Shown in pieces: positions 8,986 through 18,741 of a stretch of DNA of 64,000 bases. Under the pieces are notes generated by a model that saw only the letters and a list, made by a program, of their open reading frames with translations, had not been told where the DNA came from and ran no database searches. Every line of letters begins with the position of its first letter. Position 1 is the stretch's first letter. This DNA is from Candidatus Endomicrobium neocapritermitis (GTDB taxonomy: Bacteria > Elusimicrobiota > Endomicrobiia > Endomicrobiales > Endomicrobiaceae). Position numbers and translations under genes: made by a program. Location of the stretch: the NCBI GenBank assembly GCA_009778325.1, contig WRJZ01000046.1:1-64000 (forward strand). The letters run 5' to 3'.

Positions 8986-9083
8986 AGAAGCTCAGAAGCT
9001 CGGAAGTTCGGAAGCTCAGTAACGGCAACAACAAATCTTTTGTCTTTGCCGAGCTGCTGAACTTCCGAGCTTCTAAGCTTCTG
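8986..9083. repeat. Intergenic repeat with GCTCGGAAG arms, copy 2
   Basis: Units AGAAGCTCAGAAGCTCGGAA and GTTCGGAAGCTCAG on the left are answered by CTGCTGAACTTCCGAG and CTTCTAAGCTTCT on the right, forming a long imperfect hairpin. The centre (about 9017-9056) carries GTAACGGCAACAACAAATC and TTTTGTCTTTGCCG. The copy is inverted relative to the one at 5616-5734. It lies between the divergent histidine kinase and alpha-2-macroglobulin genes, so it also sits in the promoter region of both. Confidence 0.7.
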
Positions 9084-9171
9084 CATCCGCATCGTATTAC
9101 TTACAAAATTTGCTATAATGTTTGCCTGCCATTCAACTTATTATTTATTTCATTTTTTAAAAGAGGATTTT

Positions 9172-12100
9172 ATGAAAAACAGGATTTCGCGGGCTGTACT
9201 TATTGCTTTCTTAGTTGTATTTGTTTTTGGCGCTTTTTTGGTAAAAAGAGGTTATGTATACTTTCCAAGCGCTTCTGAAATGCTTTCTAAGCCGGTAAAA
9301 GCGCTCAGGTATTTGGGAATAGGAAAAAAGAAAGAGTCCCAACAGTATCAGGACATATACCGCGATTCAAACTTATATATTTACCCTCCGAATATAACGA
9401 GAGTTCAGGAAAATTCAAAAGGCGAAGCAGAGCTGGCAAAGCCCGACCCTTTATCTTTTTATTTTAATTCGTCTGCGGCAAATATCGAGCTTGTCGGCAA
9501 AGAAGTATCGGGAATATCCATGTCTCCGAAATTTGAAGGAACATGGAAATGGGAAAATCAATATATGCTGGTATTTACGCCCGCGCAGGATTGGCCCGCG
9601 GGTGAAACGTATAAGATTAAGTTTCCCAGAGAAATTTTTAACAGCGAACTTAATCTTACGACTTTCTCTTATGAGGTTAGAACGCCGGCGTTTAGAGCTT
9701 CTTTATACAGTTTCGGCATATACCAGGATCCTAAAAATCCCAGAATACACCAGCTTCAGGCAGTATTCAGCTTCACCCACTCGGTGGACACCAAACTTTT
9801 TGAAAAAAATCTTGAGTTAACCATAGATAAAAAAAGAGTAACTACGACAATCTCTTATGATGCCGTAAAAAGAACCGCTTACGTGGTAAGCGATCCTATA
9901 AAAATCCTCGCAAAAGACCAGACAGCCGTTATAGAACTGAGTTCCGTTAAAGCCGCTACCGGCGGCAAAGCCATGGCAGATAAGATTAGAAGCGCTATAG
10001 ATATTCCTTCCGAAGAGAAATTTTTCAGAATTTCGGATGCAAGAACCGTGATTGTGAGAAATGACAAAGAAGAACCGGAACAATTTTTGGAAATAGCTTT
10101 TACTACGGGCGTTGAAGTTTCCGAAATGGAAGGAAAAGTCGAACTTTATCTTCTGCCGTTAAGGCATCCCACGTCAGACAAGAACAGCTCAAACGAATAT
10201 GACTATGACAATGAATACGACGAAGGATACTATGACGAATACGACAATTATATAGAGCCGCAAAGAACAACCCGTCCGGTAAGCTACAGATGGTCTTTCC
10301 CGGAAGTCACGCCTGAAATTCTTGAAAAATCGGAAAAATTGAACTTAGAACTTATGCCCACTGCAGAGAGCGCTTCCTCCGTTTTTATGTACAGATATTT
10401 TGCTCCGGATTTATCAAGAAGATATGTTTATGTAAAAGTTAAAGAAGGCATAAAATCGCAAATTGACTTCACAACCAAAAAGCCTTATGCCAATGTTTTG
10501 GTATCAGCGGAATTCCCGAAAGAAGTAAAACTTTTACAGAACGGCGCCATACTTCCTCTTGAAGGCTCAAAAAGGCTTACCTTTGTAACGCGCGGGGTTA
10601 GCGGAGTAAAAGTTGACCTTGCAAGAGTAATGCCGAACCAGATAAACCACCTGATATCGCAGACTTACGGAACTTTTGCCAATCCTTATTTCAGCAATTA
10701 TAATTTTAACGAAAATAATATATCCCAGATGTTTTCAAAAGTTATTCCGTTAAAAGTTTCCGTAAGCAAAGCGAATTATTCAAGCGTAGATTTGAGCGAA
10801 TTTTTGAAAACCCAGGATTCGTCGGGTTTATTTTTCGTAAATGTCCAGGGATTTGACCCGGCGACAAATTCAAATGACGGCCCGTCGGATAAAAGATTTA
10901 TTCTCGCGACTGACCTTGGAATTCTTGTAAAAAAAGATAACAGCAATAAGCACAGCGTTTTTGTAATGTCTATTAAAAACGGAAGGCCGGTCGCCAACGC
11001 GAAAGTTGAAATTCTCGGCATAAACGGAATTCCCGTGCTGACGCAATATACAAACGAGCAGGGATGCGCCGTTTTTAATAAAGTTGAAGGCTACAGCCGC
11101 GAAAAACAGCCCGTGGCTTACGTTGTTACCAGCGGCAGCGATATATCGTTTATGCCTTTCGGAAGATACGACAGATCCGTGGACTATTCAAAATTTAACG
11201 TCAGCGGCGAATATTCGTCAAACAGAGAAAAAGGCATGAAAGCCTTTATTTTCTCCGACAGGGGAATTTACCGCCCCGGAGACGATATTAATCTCGGAGT
11301 AATAGTAAGAAACTTTGACTGGAGCAATGTATCAGGCATTCCTGTTAAAATTGTTTTAAAAGATCCGTATTCAAAAACGGTTTTTGAAAAAACAGTGACA
11401 TTAAACAGCTCAGGATTTTTTTCAATTGACGCAATACCGACTCAAAACGTTTTTCCTACGGGCACTTATACTGCCATAGCCTATCTTGTGAAAGATGACA
11501 AAAAAGAGTTTATGCTCGGAAGCGAATCTATAAGAATAGAGGAGTTCAGAACCGATACGTTAAAAATTTCCGCTAAGATAGCAGGCTCTTCCGGAAACGG
11601 ATGGGCGCTTCCGGAAAATCTGAGAGCCGTAATATCTTTGAGCAATTTTTTCGGCACGCCGGCGCAGGACAGAATGATTAAAGCCGAATTTACCGTAAGC
11701 CCAACGGAGTTCCGTTTCCCCAAATTTCAGGAATACAGATTCCCCGACCCTTTTAAAAGAGACGACAGAAATGCCATACAAAGCGTGAGCGAAAGTTTTC
11801 CCAACGCAAGAAGCGATGAAAACGGCGAAGCTTCGCATGATTTTGATTTATCAAAATTTGCCGGAGGAACTTACAATCTTATATTGTCCGCGGAAGGATT
11901 TGAAGGAGACAGCGGAAAAAGCGTTTCCGCCTATGACAGCGTAAAAATGTCGCCTTACAAATATCTTCTCGGTTTTAAATCGGCTTCAAAACTCAGCTAT
12001 CTTAATAAAGACGCTTCCGCGGTTATTGACCTTATCGCCGTGGATAATAACCTTAAAACAATAGACCTGAAAAATCTTAAAGTCAGAATGATGCAGATTC

Positions 12101-14934
12101 AGTACATATCGTCGCTCGTAAAACAAAACTCAGGCGTGTATAAATATCAGACAATAACAAAAGAAAATCTTGTCGAAGAAAAGGATTTCGAAGTTTCTTC
12201 AAACGGCTCGAGAGTAAATTTAAACACGTCAAATCCCGGCAATTATGTAATTGAAATAACGGATTCAAACGGCATGAAGATATTATCTGTTCCGTTCTTT
12301 ATCGCCGGAGCGTCAAACCAGTCTTTTTCAATTGAAAAGGACGCGAACCTTATGGTAAATCTCCAAAATGACGATGTAGAGCCCGGCAGACAGATAACAT
12401 TAAATATTACCGCTCCTTATTCCGGCGCCGGGCTTATAACAATAGAAAAAGATAAAGTTTATGCTTATAAATGGTTTAGAACCGATTCAAACAGCACGGT
12501 TCAGACAATAACTGTTCCTGAAGATATTGAAGGAAACGGATATATCAACGTTTCTTTTATACGTTCGATGGATTCAAGAGAAATATTTTCAAGCCCGCAC
12601 AGTTACGCGGTTGTGCCTTTTAGAATAAGCCTCGCTAAAAGAACCGTTAAGATAGACTTAAATTCAAAAGAAACGGCAAGGCCCGGAGATGAGCTTGAAA
12701 TTTCTTATAAGACGTCAAGAAATTCAAAAATAATCGTTTACGCCGTAGACGAAGGAATTCTTCAGGTTGCGCAGTACAGGACGCCAAATCCATTAAATTT
12801 CTTTTTTAGAAAAGGCGCTCTTGAAATAGAAACTTTTCAAACGGTTGACATGATTCTGCCGGACTATAAAATTATCAGGGAAATAGCGGGTATCGGCGGC
12901 GGCGAAGGGTTTGACATGATAGAAAGAAATTTAAATCCTTTCTCCAGAAAACAGCACAAACCGGTTGTCTTCTGGTCAACGATGATTGATTCGACAACAG
13001 AGTACAAAACCGTCAAATACACTATTCCGGACTATTTTAACGGAAGCCTGAGAATTATGGCCGTAGCCGCAAACCCGGAACAGTTCGGCTCTGCCGAGAG
13101 AGAAGTTATAGTAAAATCGCCGGTAATAATTTTACCTATGGCTCCGCTTGCTGCAATAGCAGGAGATACGTTTGAAGTCAGCGCTACGGTATCAAATAAT
13201 ATTGAAGGCTCAAAATCCGCCTCTCTTGAAGTCTGGCTTGAAAGCAATGATAAATTTGAAATAACCGGAACAAATAACCAAACCATTGAAGTAAAAGAAG
13301 GCGGCGAAAAGATTGTCAGGTTTAATCTCAAAACAAATGACAAGCTTGGCTCGGGAGATTTGACGTTCAGAGCCAAACATAAAAATGAAGTTTTTAAGGC
13401 AAATGTCAGCGTAAGCGTAAGGCCGGCATTCGCGTACAGAACGTCAATTAATTCCGGAATTTCAAAAAACAGCAAGACTAAAGTTGACGGCTTTGCCAGA
13501 AATATGTACGACGAATACGCGAGAAGAGAAATCTCGGCGTCCTACAGCCCGCAGCTGCTTTTTAGAACTTTAAGACAGTATTTTGAAAAATATCCTTACG
13601 GCTGCACGGAACAGATAATAAGCGGTACATTCCCCTTCCTTTACAGCGCGACATCCGAAAGAAAAGGCTTTATAACGCCTCAGGAGCAGCAGGAACTTTT
13701 CAACCATACGCTTTCAAGAATACGCTCGAGACAGCTTAGCAACGGCTCTTTCGCTTTATGGCCTGAAGCTGCGCAAACGCACGCGTACGCAACGCTTTAC
13801 GCTTTACACTTTTTTACGGATGCTAAAGATCTGGGCTATCCTGTTCCCAATGAAATTCTTTCAAGAGGAAGAAACTGGCTGGAAAATTTTGCTTCAGACC
13901 TTCCCACAAGTTTTGAAGACGCAAGGCTCAAAGCTTACGCCAACTATATTCTTACAAGAAATAATGCCGTAACAACAAATAATCTTCTCAGAATTGAAGA
14001 TTACTTAAACTCAAACCATAAGAAGTGGAAAGAAGATATTGTTTCGGCTTATCTGGCTTCCTGCTATGCGATGCTGAAAGATTTCAAAAAGGCCGACGAG
14101 CTTATAAAATCTTTTAAACCCGATGCAAAAGAAAAATTCATATTCTATTCGGATTACGATTCAAGTTCCCAGCGCAACGCCACATACCTGTATTTGTGCA
14201 ATAAACACTTTCCCAACAATTTGAATCCTGATGCGCAAAGTATTGCGGACGGACTGATTAAAGTTTTGGCTGACGGCAAATTTAATACGATTTCATCTGC
14301 CAAAACGCTTCTCGCGCTTCTTTCATTCGGCAAAAGCGAGGAAGGCAAAGACGCTAACATAAAGATAAGCGTAAAGGGAAAAGACGGAAAAGAAAGAGAA
14401 TTAAGCCTTAATGCGGATCCGTTTCCGTTTTCTAAATTTGATTCCGAAGCAAATTCATTTAACATATCTGCCAATGAAAATTTAGGAAAAATATATTACA
14501 GCGTTTTGCAGCAGGGTTATGACAGAACGCTTAAAGAGTATGCCGAAGGCGTAGAAATATCAAGAGAGTATCTTGATTCAAACGGTGTGGCAATTAAATC
14601 CGCAAACGTCGGAGATACCATTACGGTGCGCATAAGAGCAAGAACAAAATCCAGCGATTATTTGACGGCGGTCATTGTTGATTTGCTGCCCGCAAGCTTT
14701 GAGATAATAAGCGGCTCCCAAAGCGGGCCGTTTTCAAGTTCCGACGCGAGAGAAGACAGAATGGTTTTCTACGCTACTATCGGAAAAAATATCAGCGAGT
14801 TTACTTACAATGTAAAAGTTGTCACAAAAGGAAATTTTACCATTCCTGGAATTTATATAACAGGGTTGTACGATACTGAAATCAGCGCAATGACAAAGCA
14901 ATCGAAAATAGAGATAACTCATCCGAATAACTAA
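9172..14934 (+). CDS. Bacterial alpha-2-macroglobulin (MG2 family)
   Basis: A 1920-residue envelope protein expected to trap attacking proteases in the periplasm. An N-terminal hydrophobic segment (residues ~7-25) anchors or exports it. Repeated macroglobulin beta domains fill the body. The thioester motif CTEQ is intact (Cys1478 to Gln1481, within YPYGCTEQ) and is followed by the helical thioester-domain repeats, so it belongs to the active thioester-containing class. An unusual acidic, Tyr-rich stretch (residues ~339-363) looks like a disordered insertion. The ATG at 9172, with AGAGG before it, was preferred to an upstream ATG at 9118. It is followed by PBP1C, as in the conserved yfhM-pbpC pair of other bacteria. 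Confidence 0.95.
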   Translation: MKNRISRAVLIAFLVVFVFGAFLVKRGYVYFPSASEMLSKPVKALRYLGIGKKKESQQYQDIYRDSNLYIYPPNITRVQENSKGEAELAKPDPLSFYFNSSAANIELVGKEVSGISMSPKFEGTWKWENQYMLVFTPAQDWPAGETYKIKFPREIFNSELNLTTFSYEVRTPAFRASLYSFGIYQDPKNPRIHQLQAVFSFTHSVDTKLFEKNLELTIDKKRVTTTISYDAVKRTAYVVSDPIKILAKDQTAVIELSSVKAATGGKAMADKIRSAIDIPSEEKFFRISDARTVIVRNDKEEPEQFLEIAFTTGVEVSEMEGKVELYLLPLRHPTSDKNSSNEYDYDNEYDEGYYDEYDNYIEPQRTTRPVSYRWSFPEVTPEILEKSEKLNLELMPTAESASSVFMYRYFAPDLSRRYVYVKVKEGIKSQIDFTTKKPYANVLVSAEFPKEVKLLQNGAILPLEGSKRLTFVTRGVSGVKVDLARVMPNQINHLISQTYGTFANPYFSNYNFNENNISQMFSKVIPLKVSVSKANYSSVDLSEFLKTQDSSGLFFVNVQGFDPATNSNDGPSDKRFILATDLGILVKKDNSNKHSVFVMSIKNGRPVANAKVEILGINGIPVLTQYTNEQGCAVFNKVEGYSREKQPVAYVVTSGSDISFMPFGRYDRSVDYSKFNVSGEYSSNREKGMKAFIFSDRGIYRPGDDINLGVIVRNFDWSNVSGIPVKIVLKDPYSKTVFEKTVTLNSSGFFSIDAIPTQNVFPTGTYTAIAYLVKDDKKEFMLGSESIRIEEFRTDTLKISAKIAGSSGNGWALPENLRAVISLSNFFGTPAQDRMIKAEFTVSPTEFRFPKFQEYRFPDPFKRDDRNAIQSVSESFPNARSDENGEASHDFDLSKFAGGTYNLILSAEGFEGDSGKSVSAYDSVKMSPYKYLLGFKSASKLSYLNKDASAVIDLIAVDNNLKTIDLKNLKVRMMQIQYISSLVKQNSGVYKYQTITKENLVEEKDFEVSSNGSRVNLNTSNPGNYVIEITDSNGMKILSVPFFIAGASNQSFSIEKDANLMVNLQNDDVEPGRQITLNITAPYSGAGLITIEKDKVYAYKWFRTDSNSTVQTITVPEDIEGNGYINVSFIRSMDSREIFSSPHSYAVVPFRISLAKRTVKIDLNSKETARPGDELEISYKTSRNSKIIVYAVDEGILQVAQYRTPNPLNFFFRKGALEIETFQTVDMILPDYKIIREIAGIGGGEGFDMIERNLNPFSRKQHKPVVFWSTMIDSTTEYKTVKYTIPDYFNGSLRIMAVAANPEQFGSAEREVIVKSPVIILPMAPLAAIAGDTFEVSATVSNNIEGSKSASLEVWLESNDKFEITGTNNQTIEVKEGGEKIVRFNLKTNDKLGSGDLTFRAKHKNEVFKANVSVSVRPAFAYRTSINSGISKNSKTKVDGFARNMYDEYARREISASYSPQLLFRTLRQYFEKYPYGCTEQIISGTFPFLYSATSERKGFITPQEQQELFNHTLSRIRSRQLSNGSFALWPEAAQTHAYATLYALHFFTDAKDLGYPVPNEILSRGRNWLENFASDLPTSFEDARLKAYANYILTRNNAVTTNNLLRIEDYLNSNHKKWKEDIVSAYLASCYAMLKDFKKADELIKSFKPDAKEKFIFYSDYDSSSQRNATYLYLCNKHFPNNLNPDAQSIADGLIKVLADGKFNTISSAKTLLALLSFGKSEEGKDANIKISVKGKDGKERELSLNADPFPFSKFDSEANSFNISANENLGKIYYSVLQQGYDRTLKEYAEGVEISREYLDSNGVAIKSANVGDTITVRIRARTKSSDYLTAVIVDLLPASFEIISGSQSGPFSSSDAREDRMVFYATIGKNISEFTYNVKVVTKGNFTIPGIYITGLYDTEISAMTKQSKIEITHPNN

Positions 14935-14965
14935 AAGAACAGCGCTGTGTCATTTGGTGTTTTAA

Positions 14966-17323
14966 ATGAAGTTCATAAAAAATATTTTTAAAAACAAAGC
15001 TTTGAAACGCACAGCAGTTGTTTTGCTGTGCGTTGTTTCTTTATTGCTTATCATAAGAATTTCTCCAAAAAACCCAATCCTCTCGGATTATTCTTTTTCT
15101 CAGGCAGTATTTGACAAAAACGATAAACTTCTCAGGCTGACAATTTCCCATGACGAAAAATACAGGCTTTTTATCCCCCTTTCCAAAATGCCCGAATCTT
15201 TGAAAAAAGGCACTCTGCTCTACGAAGATAAGTATTTTTATTTTCATCCGGGAGTAAATCCCGTATCGCTGCTGAAGGGCTTTCGGACAAGCATAATAAA
15301 AAAACAGCGGCCGGTCGGCGCGTCGACTATAACAATGCAGCTTGCAAGAATGATTTACGATATAGACAGTACGTCAATCCCCGGGAAGTTAAAACAAATT
15401 TTCGCAGCTTTATGGCTTGAAATGTGTTACGGTAAAAACGACATTCTTGAGGCGTATTTAAATATTGCTCCTTACGGATATAATATAGAAGGCGCGCCTG
15501 CCGCTTCGCTGATTTACTTCTCGGCTAAAGTTGAAAACTTAACCATACTGGAAGCTTTTACTCTGTGCGTTATACCGCAAAATCCAAATTTCAGGAGGCT
15601 TTCGCTTTCAAATACTGAAAACAGAGAAAAGCCTGAAAACGCAAGAAAAAGAGTTTTTGAAATGTGGATAAAAAAATATCCGCAGGATTCCGGTAAAAGA
15701 AATTATTTTGATATGCCGCTCCATATCAAAAAACCGTCGAATCTTCCGTTTGAAGCCCCGCATCTCGTAAATAAAATGCTGGCTTTAAGCGATGAATCAG
15801 TTATATCTACGACTTTAGATTTAAACCTCCAGCATCTTATCGAACAAAGAATCAGATTTTATGTGGAAAGAAATATAAATAAAGGCATCAATAATGCAAG
15901 TGTAATGCTTGTAAATTATAAAACAATGGAAGTTAGCGCCTATGCGGGTTCCGCGGATTTTTTTAATGAGCTGATTGAAGGGCAGGTTAACGGATGCGCC
16001 GCGTACCGCTCGCCGGGTTCTACGTTAAAACCTTTTATTTACGCTATAGCTTTAGATAAAGGAATTATACATCCTTTGACTCTAATGAAGGATACGCCGA
16101 AACATTACGGAATTTACGCGCCTGAAAATTCAGACAGAGATTTTCTTGGGCCGGTTTTCGCCAAAGACGCGCTCACACAAAGCAGAAATATACCTGCAAT
16201 AGACCTTCTCATCAGGATAAATCCTGACAATTTTCTTTATATGCTCCAAAAAGCCGGGGTAAGAAACTTAAAAAACGCCGAATATTACGGCTCTTCGTTT
16301 GCGATCGGCGGCTTTGAAATTTCCATGGAAAAAATTTCAGAGCTTTACGCCATGCTTGCCAACGGCGGAATATTAAAAAGTTTAAAATTTAATAAATTTG
16401 AAAAAGTTAAAGAAGAAAATATTTTAACCCCGGAAGCGGCCTTTCTGACTTTAGTAATGCTGAAAGACAATAAAAGGCCTGAAAATGAAATCAGAGCCGC
16501 CGAGAATTTTCACGATTTTGAAGTATATTGGAAAACAGGAACTTCTTACGCTTACAGAGACGCATGGACAGCGGGAGTCTTCGGCGATTATGTGCTTGTC
16601 GTATGGGTAGGAAAATTTGATAATGAGGGACGCCAGACATTCACTGCAAGAACTTCTGCAGCTCCTTTATTTTTTGAAATCGTTAAATCAATATCAGGCG
16701 AAAAAAGAGAAATCAGAGGTTCAAAAATATCTGATGACGGCTTAAACATTTCCAAAATAGAAGTATGTTCCGTTTCAGGCGATTTGCCTTCGCAGTATTG
16801 CAATATGACAACAGAAACATATTTTATTCCGGCAAAATCGCCTATCAGGATATGCGATGTGCACAGACCAGTATATATAGACAAAAAAACAGGTTTAAGA
16901 ACTCCTTTCCATGACCCGGAAAAAACAAACACGGCTGTATATGAGTTTTGGAACTCAGAAATTATGTCTATTTTCGCAATGGCGGGAATATCTCACAGAA
17001 CTCCGCCGAAATATATGCCCGACTTGGAAATATCAAAAGTCACGGAATATGGAAACCCTCCGCAAATAATACTGCCTACGCAGAACATAACATATACTTT
17101 CCGCGCCGAGAATTTTGAGAATGAAACCGTTCCGTTTAAAGCGGACACCGACAGCGACGCAAAAAACGTTTTTTGGTTCTTAAATAATAAATTCATAGGT
17201 CAAAGCAAGTCAGGCACTGTGCTCAGCGCAAAGACTGAGCCGGGAGAGTACACGGTAAGAGCCGTTGACGATATGGGCAGAGCGTCATCCGCAAAGCTGA
17301 AAGTTGAGATTATAGGAAAATAA
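14966..17323 (+). CDS. pbpC: Penicillin-binding protein 1C
   Basis: A 785-residue bifunctional peptidoglycan synthase anchored by one N-terminal TM segment (~14-32). The GT51 glycosyltransferase domain (~55-240) has the catalytic Glu87 in EDKYFYFHPG and the GASTITMQLARM block. The transpeptidase has STLK (Ser352, Lys355), SRN near residue 405 and KTGTS at 523. The C-terminal ~150 residues form the BiPBP_C beta domain that marks the PBP1C type. It is 31 bases downstream of alpha-2-macroglobulin and surely co-transcribed. The known rationale is that the macroglobulin guards the wall at sites PBP1C repairs. All catalytic motifs are present. Confidence 0.95.
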   Translation: MKFIKNIFKNKALKRTAVVLLCVVSLLLIIRISPKNPILSDYSFSQAVFDKNDKLLRLTISHDEKYRLFIPLSKMPESLKKGTLLYEDKYFYFHPGVNPVSLLKGFRTSIIKKQRPVGASTITMQLARMIYDIDSTSIPGKLKQIFAALWLEMCYGKNDILEAYLNIAPYGYNIEGAPAASLIYFSAKVENLTILEAFTLCVIPQNPNFRRLSLSNTENREKPENARKRVFEMWIKKYPQDSGKRNYFDMPLHIKKPSNLPFEAPHLVNKMLALSDESVISTTLDLNLQHLIEQRIRFYVERNINKGINNASVMLVNYKTMEVSAYAGSADFFNELIEGQVNGCAAYRSPGSTLKPFIYAIALDKGIIHPLTLMKDTPKHYGIYAPENSDRDFLGPVFAKDALTQSRNIPAIDLLIRINPDNFLYMLQKAGVRNLKNAEYYGSSFAIGGFEISMEKISELYAMLANGGILKSLKFNKFEKVKEENILTPEAAFLTLVMLKDNKRPENEIRAAENFHDFEVYWKTGTSYAYRDAWTAGVFGDYVLVVWVGKFDNEGRQTFTARTSAAPLFFEIVKSISGEKREIRGSKISDDGLNISKIEVCSVSGDLPSQYCNMTTETYFIPAKSPIRICDVHRPVYIDKKTGLRTPFHDPEKTNTAVYEFWNSEIMSIFAMAGISHRTPPKYMPDLEISKVTEYGNPPQIILPTQNITYTFRAENFENETVPFKADTDSDAKNVFWFLNNKFIGQSKSGTVLSAKTEPGEYTVRAVDDMGRASSAKLKVEIIGK

Positions 17324-17399
17324 AAAAGACAGAGAATAGATAATAGAGAAAAGATAACAGCTTTTGCTAAAATATCTAAAGTCATTTTCAGGATAACTC

Positions 17400-18137
17400 A
17401 TGGAACAATTTTTAAGAACGGAATTACTTATAGGCAAAGAAAATCTAAAAAAACTGCATAATGCCGCGGTTACCGTAATAGGCCTTGGCGCGGTCGGAAG
17501 TTTTGCGGTTGAAGCGCTGGCAAGGGCAGGCGTCGGCAATTTTCTGCTTATAGACAGCGACAAAATACAAATAACAAACATTAACCGCCAGCTTTACGCA
17601 TTGCATTCAACGCTTAATAAAGCAAAAGCAGAATCGGCAAAAGAAAGAGTGATGGATATAAATCCAAAATGTAAAGTTAACACTATGCAGGTTTTTGTAA
17701 ACTCAGACAATTTAGATGAAGTTTTCAAGAGCAAACCTGATTTGGCAATTGACGCAATAGACTCATTCAGCCCTAAAGTAAGGCTTCTGGAATACTGCGT
17801 AAAAAATAATATCCCCGTAATATCTTCAATGGGAGCTGCTTTGAAAACCGAACCGGCGGCAATAAAAACCGCCGATTTATTTGAAACGCATCACTGCCGC
17901 CTTGCCGAAAGACTGCGCGGCGAACTGCGCAAATGCGGAATAAATAAAGGCATTCCGTGCGTATTCTCCGAACAGTCCGCGCAAATGAAGCCTTTATATC
18001 CTGAAAATTTGCCGGAAGGTACGGAAGAGTTTGAAAAAAACTCTACAAAAATATTAGGCAGCCTGCCGACAATAACCGGCATTTTCGGACTTAATCTGGC
18101 AAATCTTGCGATACAAAATATAATAAAAAAAGATTGA
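17400..18137 (+). CDS. tcdA: tRNA threonylcarbamoyladenosine dehydratase (TcdA/CsdL)
   Basis: A 245-residue E1-like, ThiF-family ATPase that cyclises t6A37 of ANN-decoding tRNAs to ct6A using ATP. The N-terminal Rossmann motif GLGAVGS (residues ~27-33) binds ATP, DSDKI and NINRQL follow in the family pattern, and the block from HHCRLAERLRGELRK to GIPCVFSEQ is typical of TcdA and not of ThiF or MoeB. There is no C-terminal rhodanese domain. The stop codon lies inside the left arm of a perfect 21-bp inverted repeat. It is about 75 bases after pbpC in an interval with iterated AGA-rich units. Confidence 0.9.
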   Translation: MEQFLRTELLIGKENLKKLHNAAVTVIGLGAVGSFAVEALARAGVGNFLLIDSDKIQITNINRQLYALHSTLNKAKAESAKERVMDINPKCKVNTMQVFVNSDNLDEVFKSKPDLAIDAIDSFSPKVRLLEYCVKNNIPVISSMGAALKTEPAAIKTADLFETHHCRLAERLRGELRKCGINKGIPCVFSEQSAQMKPLYPENLPEGTEEFEKNSTKILGSLPTITGIFGLNLANLAIQNIIKKD

Positions 18138-18224
18138 AGAGTGGAGAGTGAAAAGTTGAGATACGGCAACAACACTAAATATCCGCGCGAAGCGCTCATT
18201 ATCTTCACTCTCCACTCTTCAATC
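18132..18224. repeat. Perfect 21-bp inverted repeat around an ACGGCAACAAC core
   Basis: The arm 18132-18152 (GATTGAAGAGTGGAGAGTGA plus A) is perfectly complementary to 18204-18224. The arms are built from iterated 'GAGTG/GAGAG' units. The interior contains ATACGGCAACAACAC, matching the core of the repeats at 5616 and 8986, and CCGCGCGAAGCGC. The left arm includes the tcdA stop codon, so it could also end that transcript, although no T-tract follows. Confidence 0.7.
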
Positions 18225-18252
18225 TTCACTCTGCCTTTAAAAGGAATAAATT

Positions 18253-18633
18253 ATGAACAGAAACATTGCGGAACTTTCAAACCTCATAAATCAGGAGTTT
18301 ACTAAAAGAGGCGACGCGGAAGTACTGACCGGCCTTCGTAAACAAATTATTTCCGGCAATTCGGAAGATAATCAAACAGCCTTAAAAACTCTCACAACGC
18401 GCGGAATAAACCTAAACAGCGAAGAATTCCAAATGATAAAGGATTTCACTGCCTTTGAAGCTCAAAAGATGTCAAAAATGATGAAAACAACAGGAGTTAC
18501 ATATATTATTATCGGCATTGTGATCTTAGCCGCATGTTTGGTATTAAGGAACAGGCTTGCGGTATTCGGCGCAATAGCAGCGCTATTTTTTATTTCCTTC
18601 GGAATTTCGGTGTTGAAAAAAAGCAGGCTATAA
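18253..18633 (+). CDS. Small membrane protein, unknown
   Basis: A 126-residue protein with a soluble, charged N-terminal ~75 residues (repeated short helices with Asn and Glu) followed by two adjacent TM segments (~80-97 and ~102-120) and a basic tail. A ribosome site AAAGG lies about 9 bases before the ATG. The family is not recognised. The topology predicts a cytoplasmic domain held at the inner membrane by a hairpin. It follows tcdA but is separated from it by a repeat. Confidence 0.55.
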   Translation: MNRNIAELSNLINQEFTKRGDAEVLTGLRKQIISGNSEDNQTALKTLTTRGINLNSEEFQMIKDFTAFEAQKMSKMMKTTGVTYIIIGIVILAACLVLRNRLAVFGAIAALFFISFGISVLKKSRL

Positions 18634-18741
18634 ATCATCTCTTGTCATCATTACAAAGGCTATATTACGATATTTGCTAACAGAATATACTTTTAGTAAA
18701 ATAATCGTATAATAGTTGTTCAAAATAAAGTTGAAGGTTAT

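Noticed and set aside
5040-9083. Repeat arms as terminal inverted repeats of an insertion sequence
   Set aside because: No transposase gene or fragment lies between or beside the copies, no target-site duplication was seen, and the arms are internally iterated unlike IS ends.
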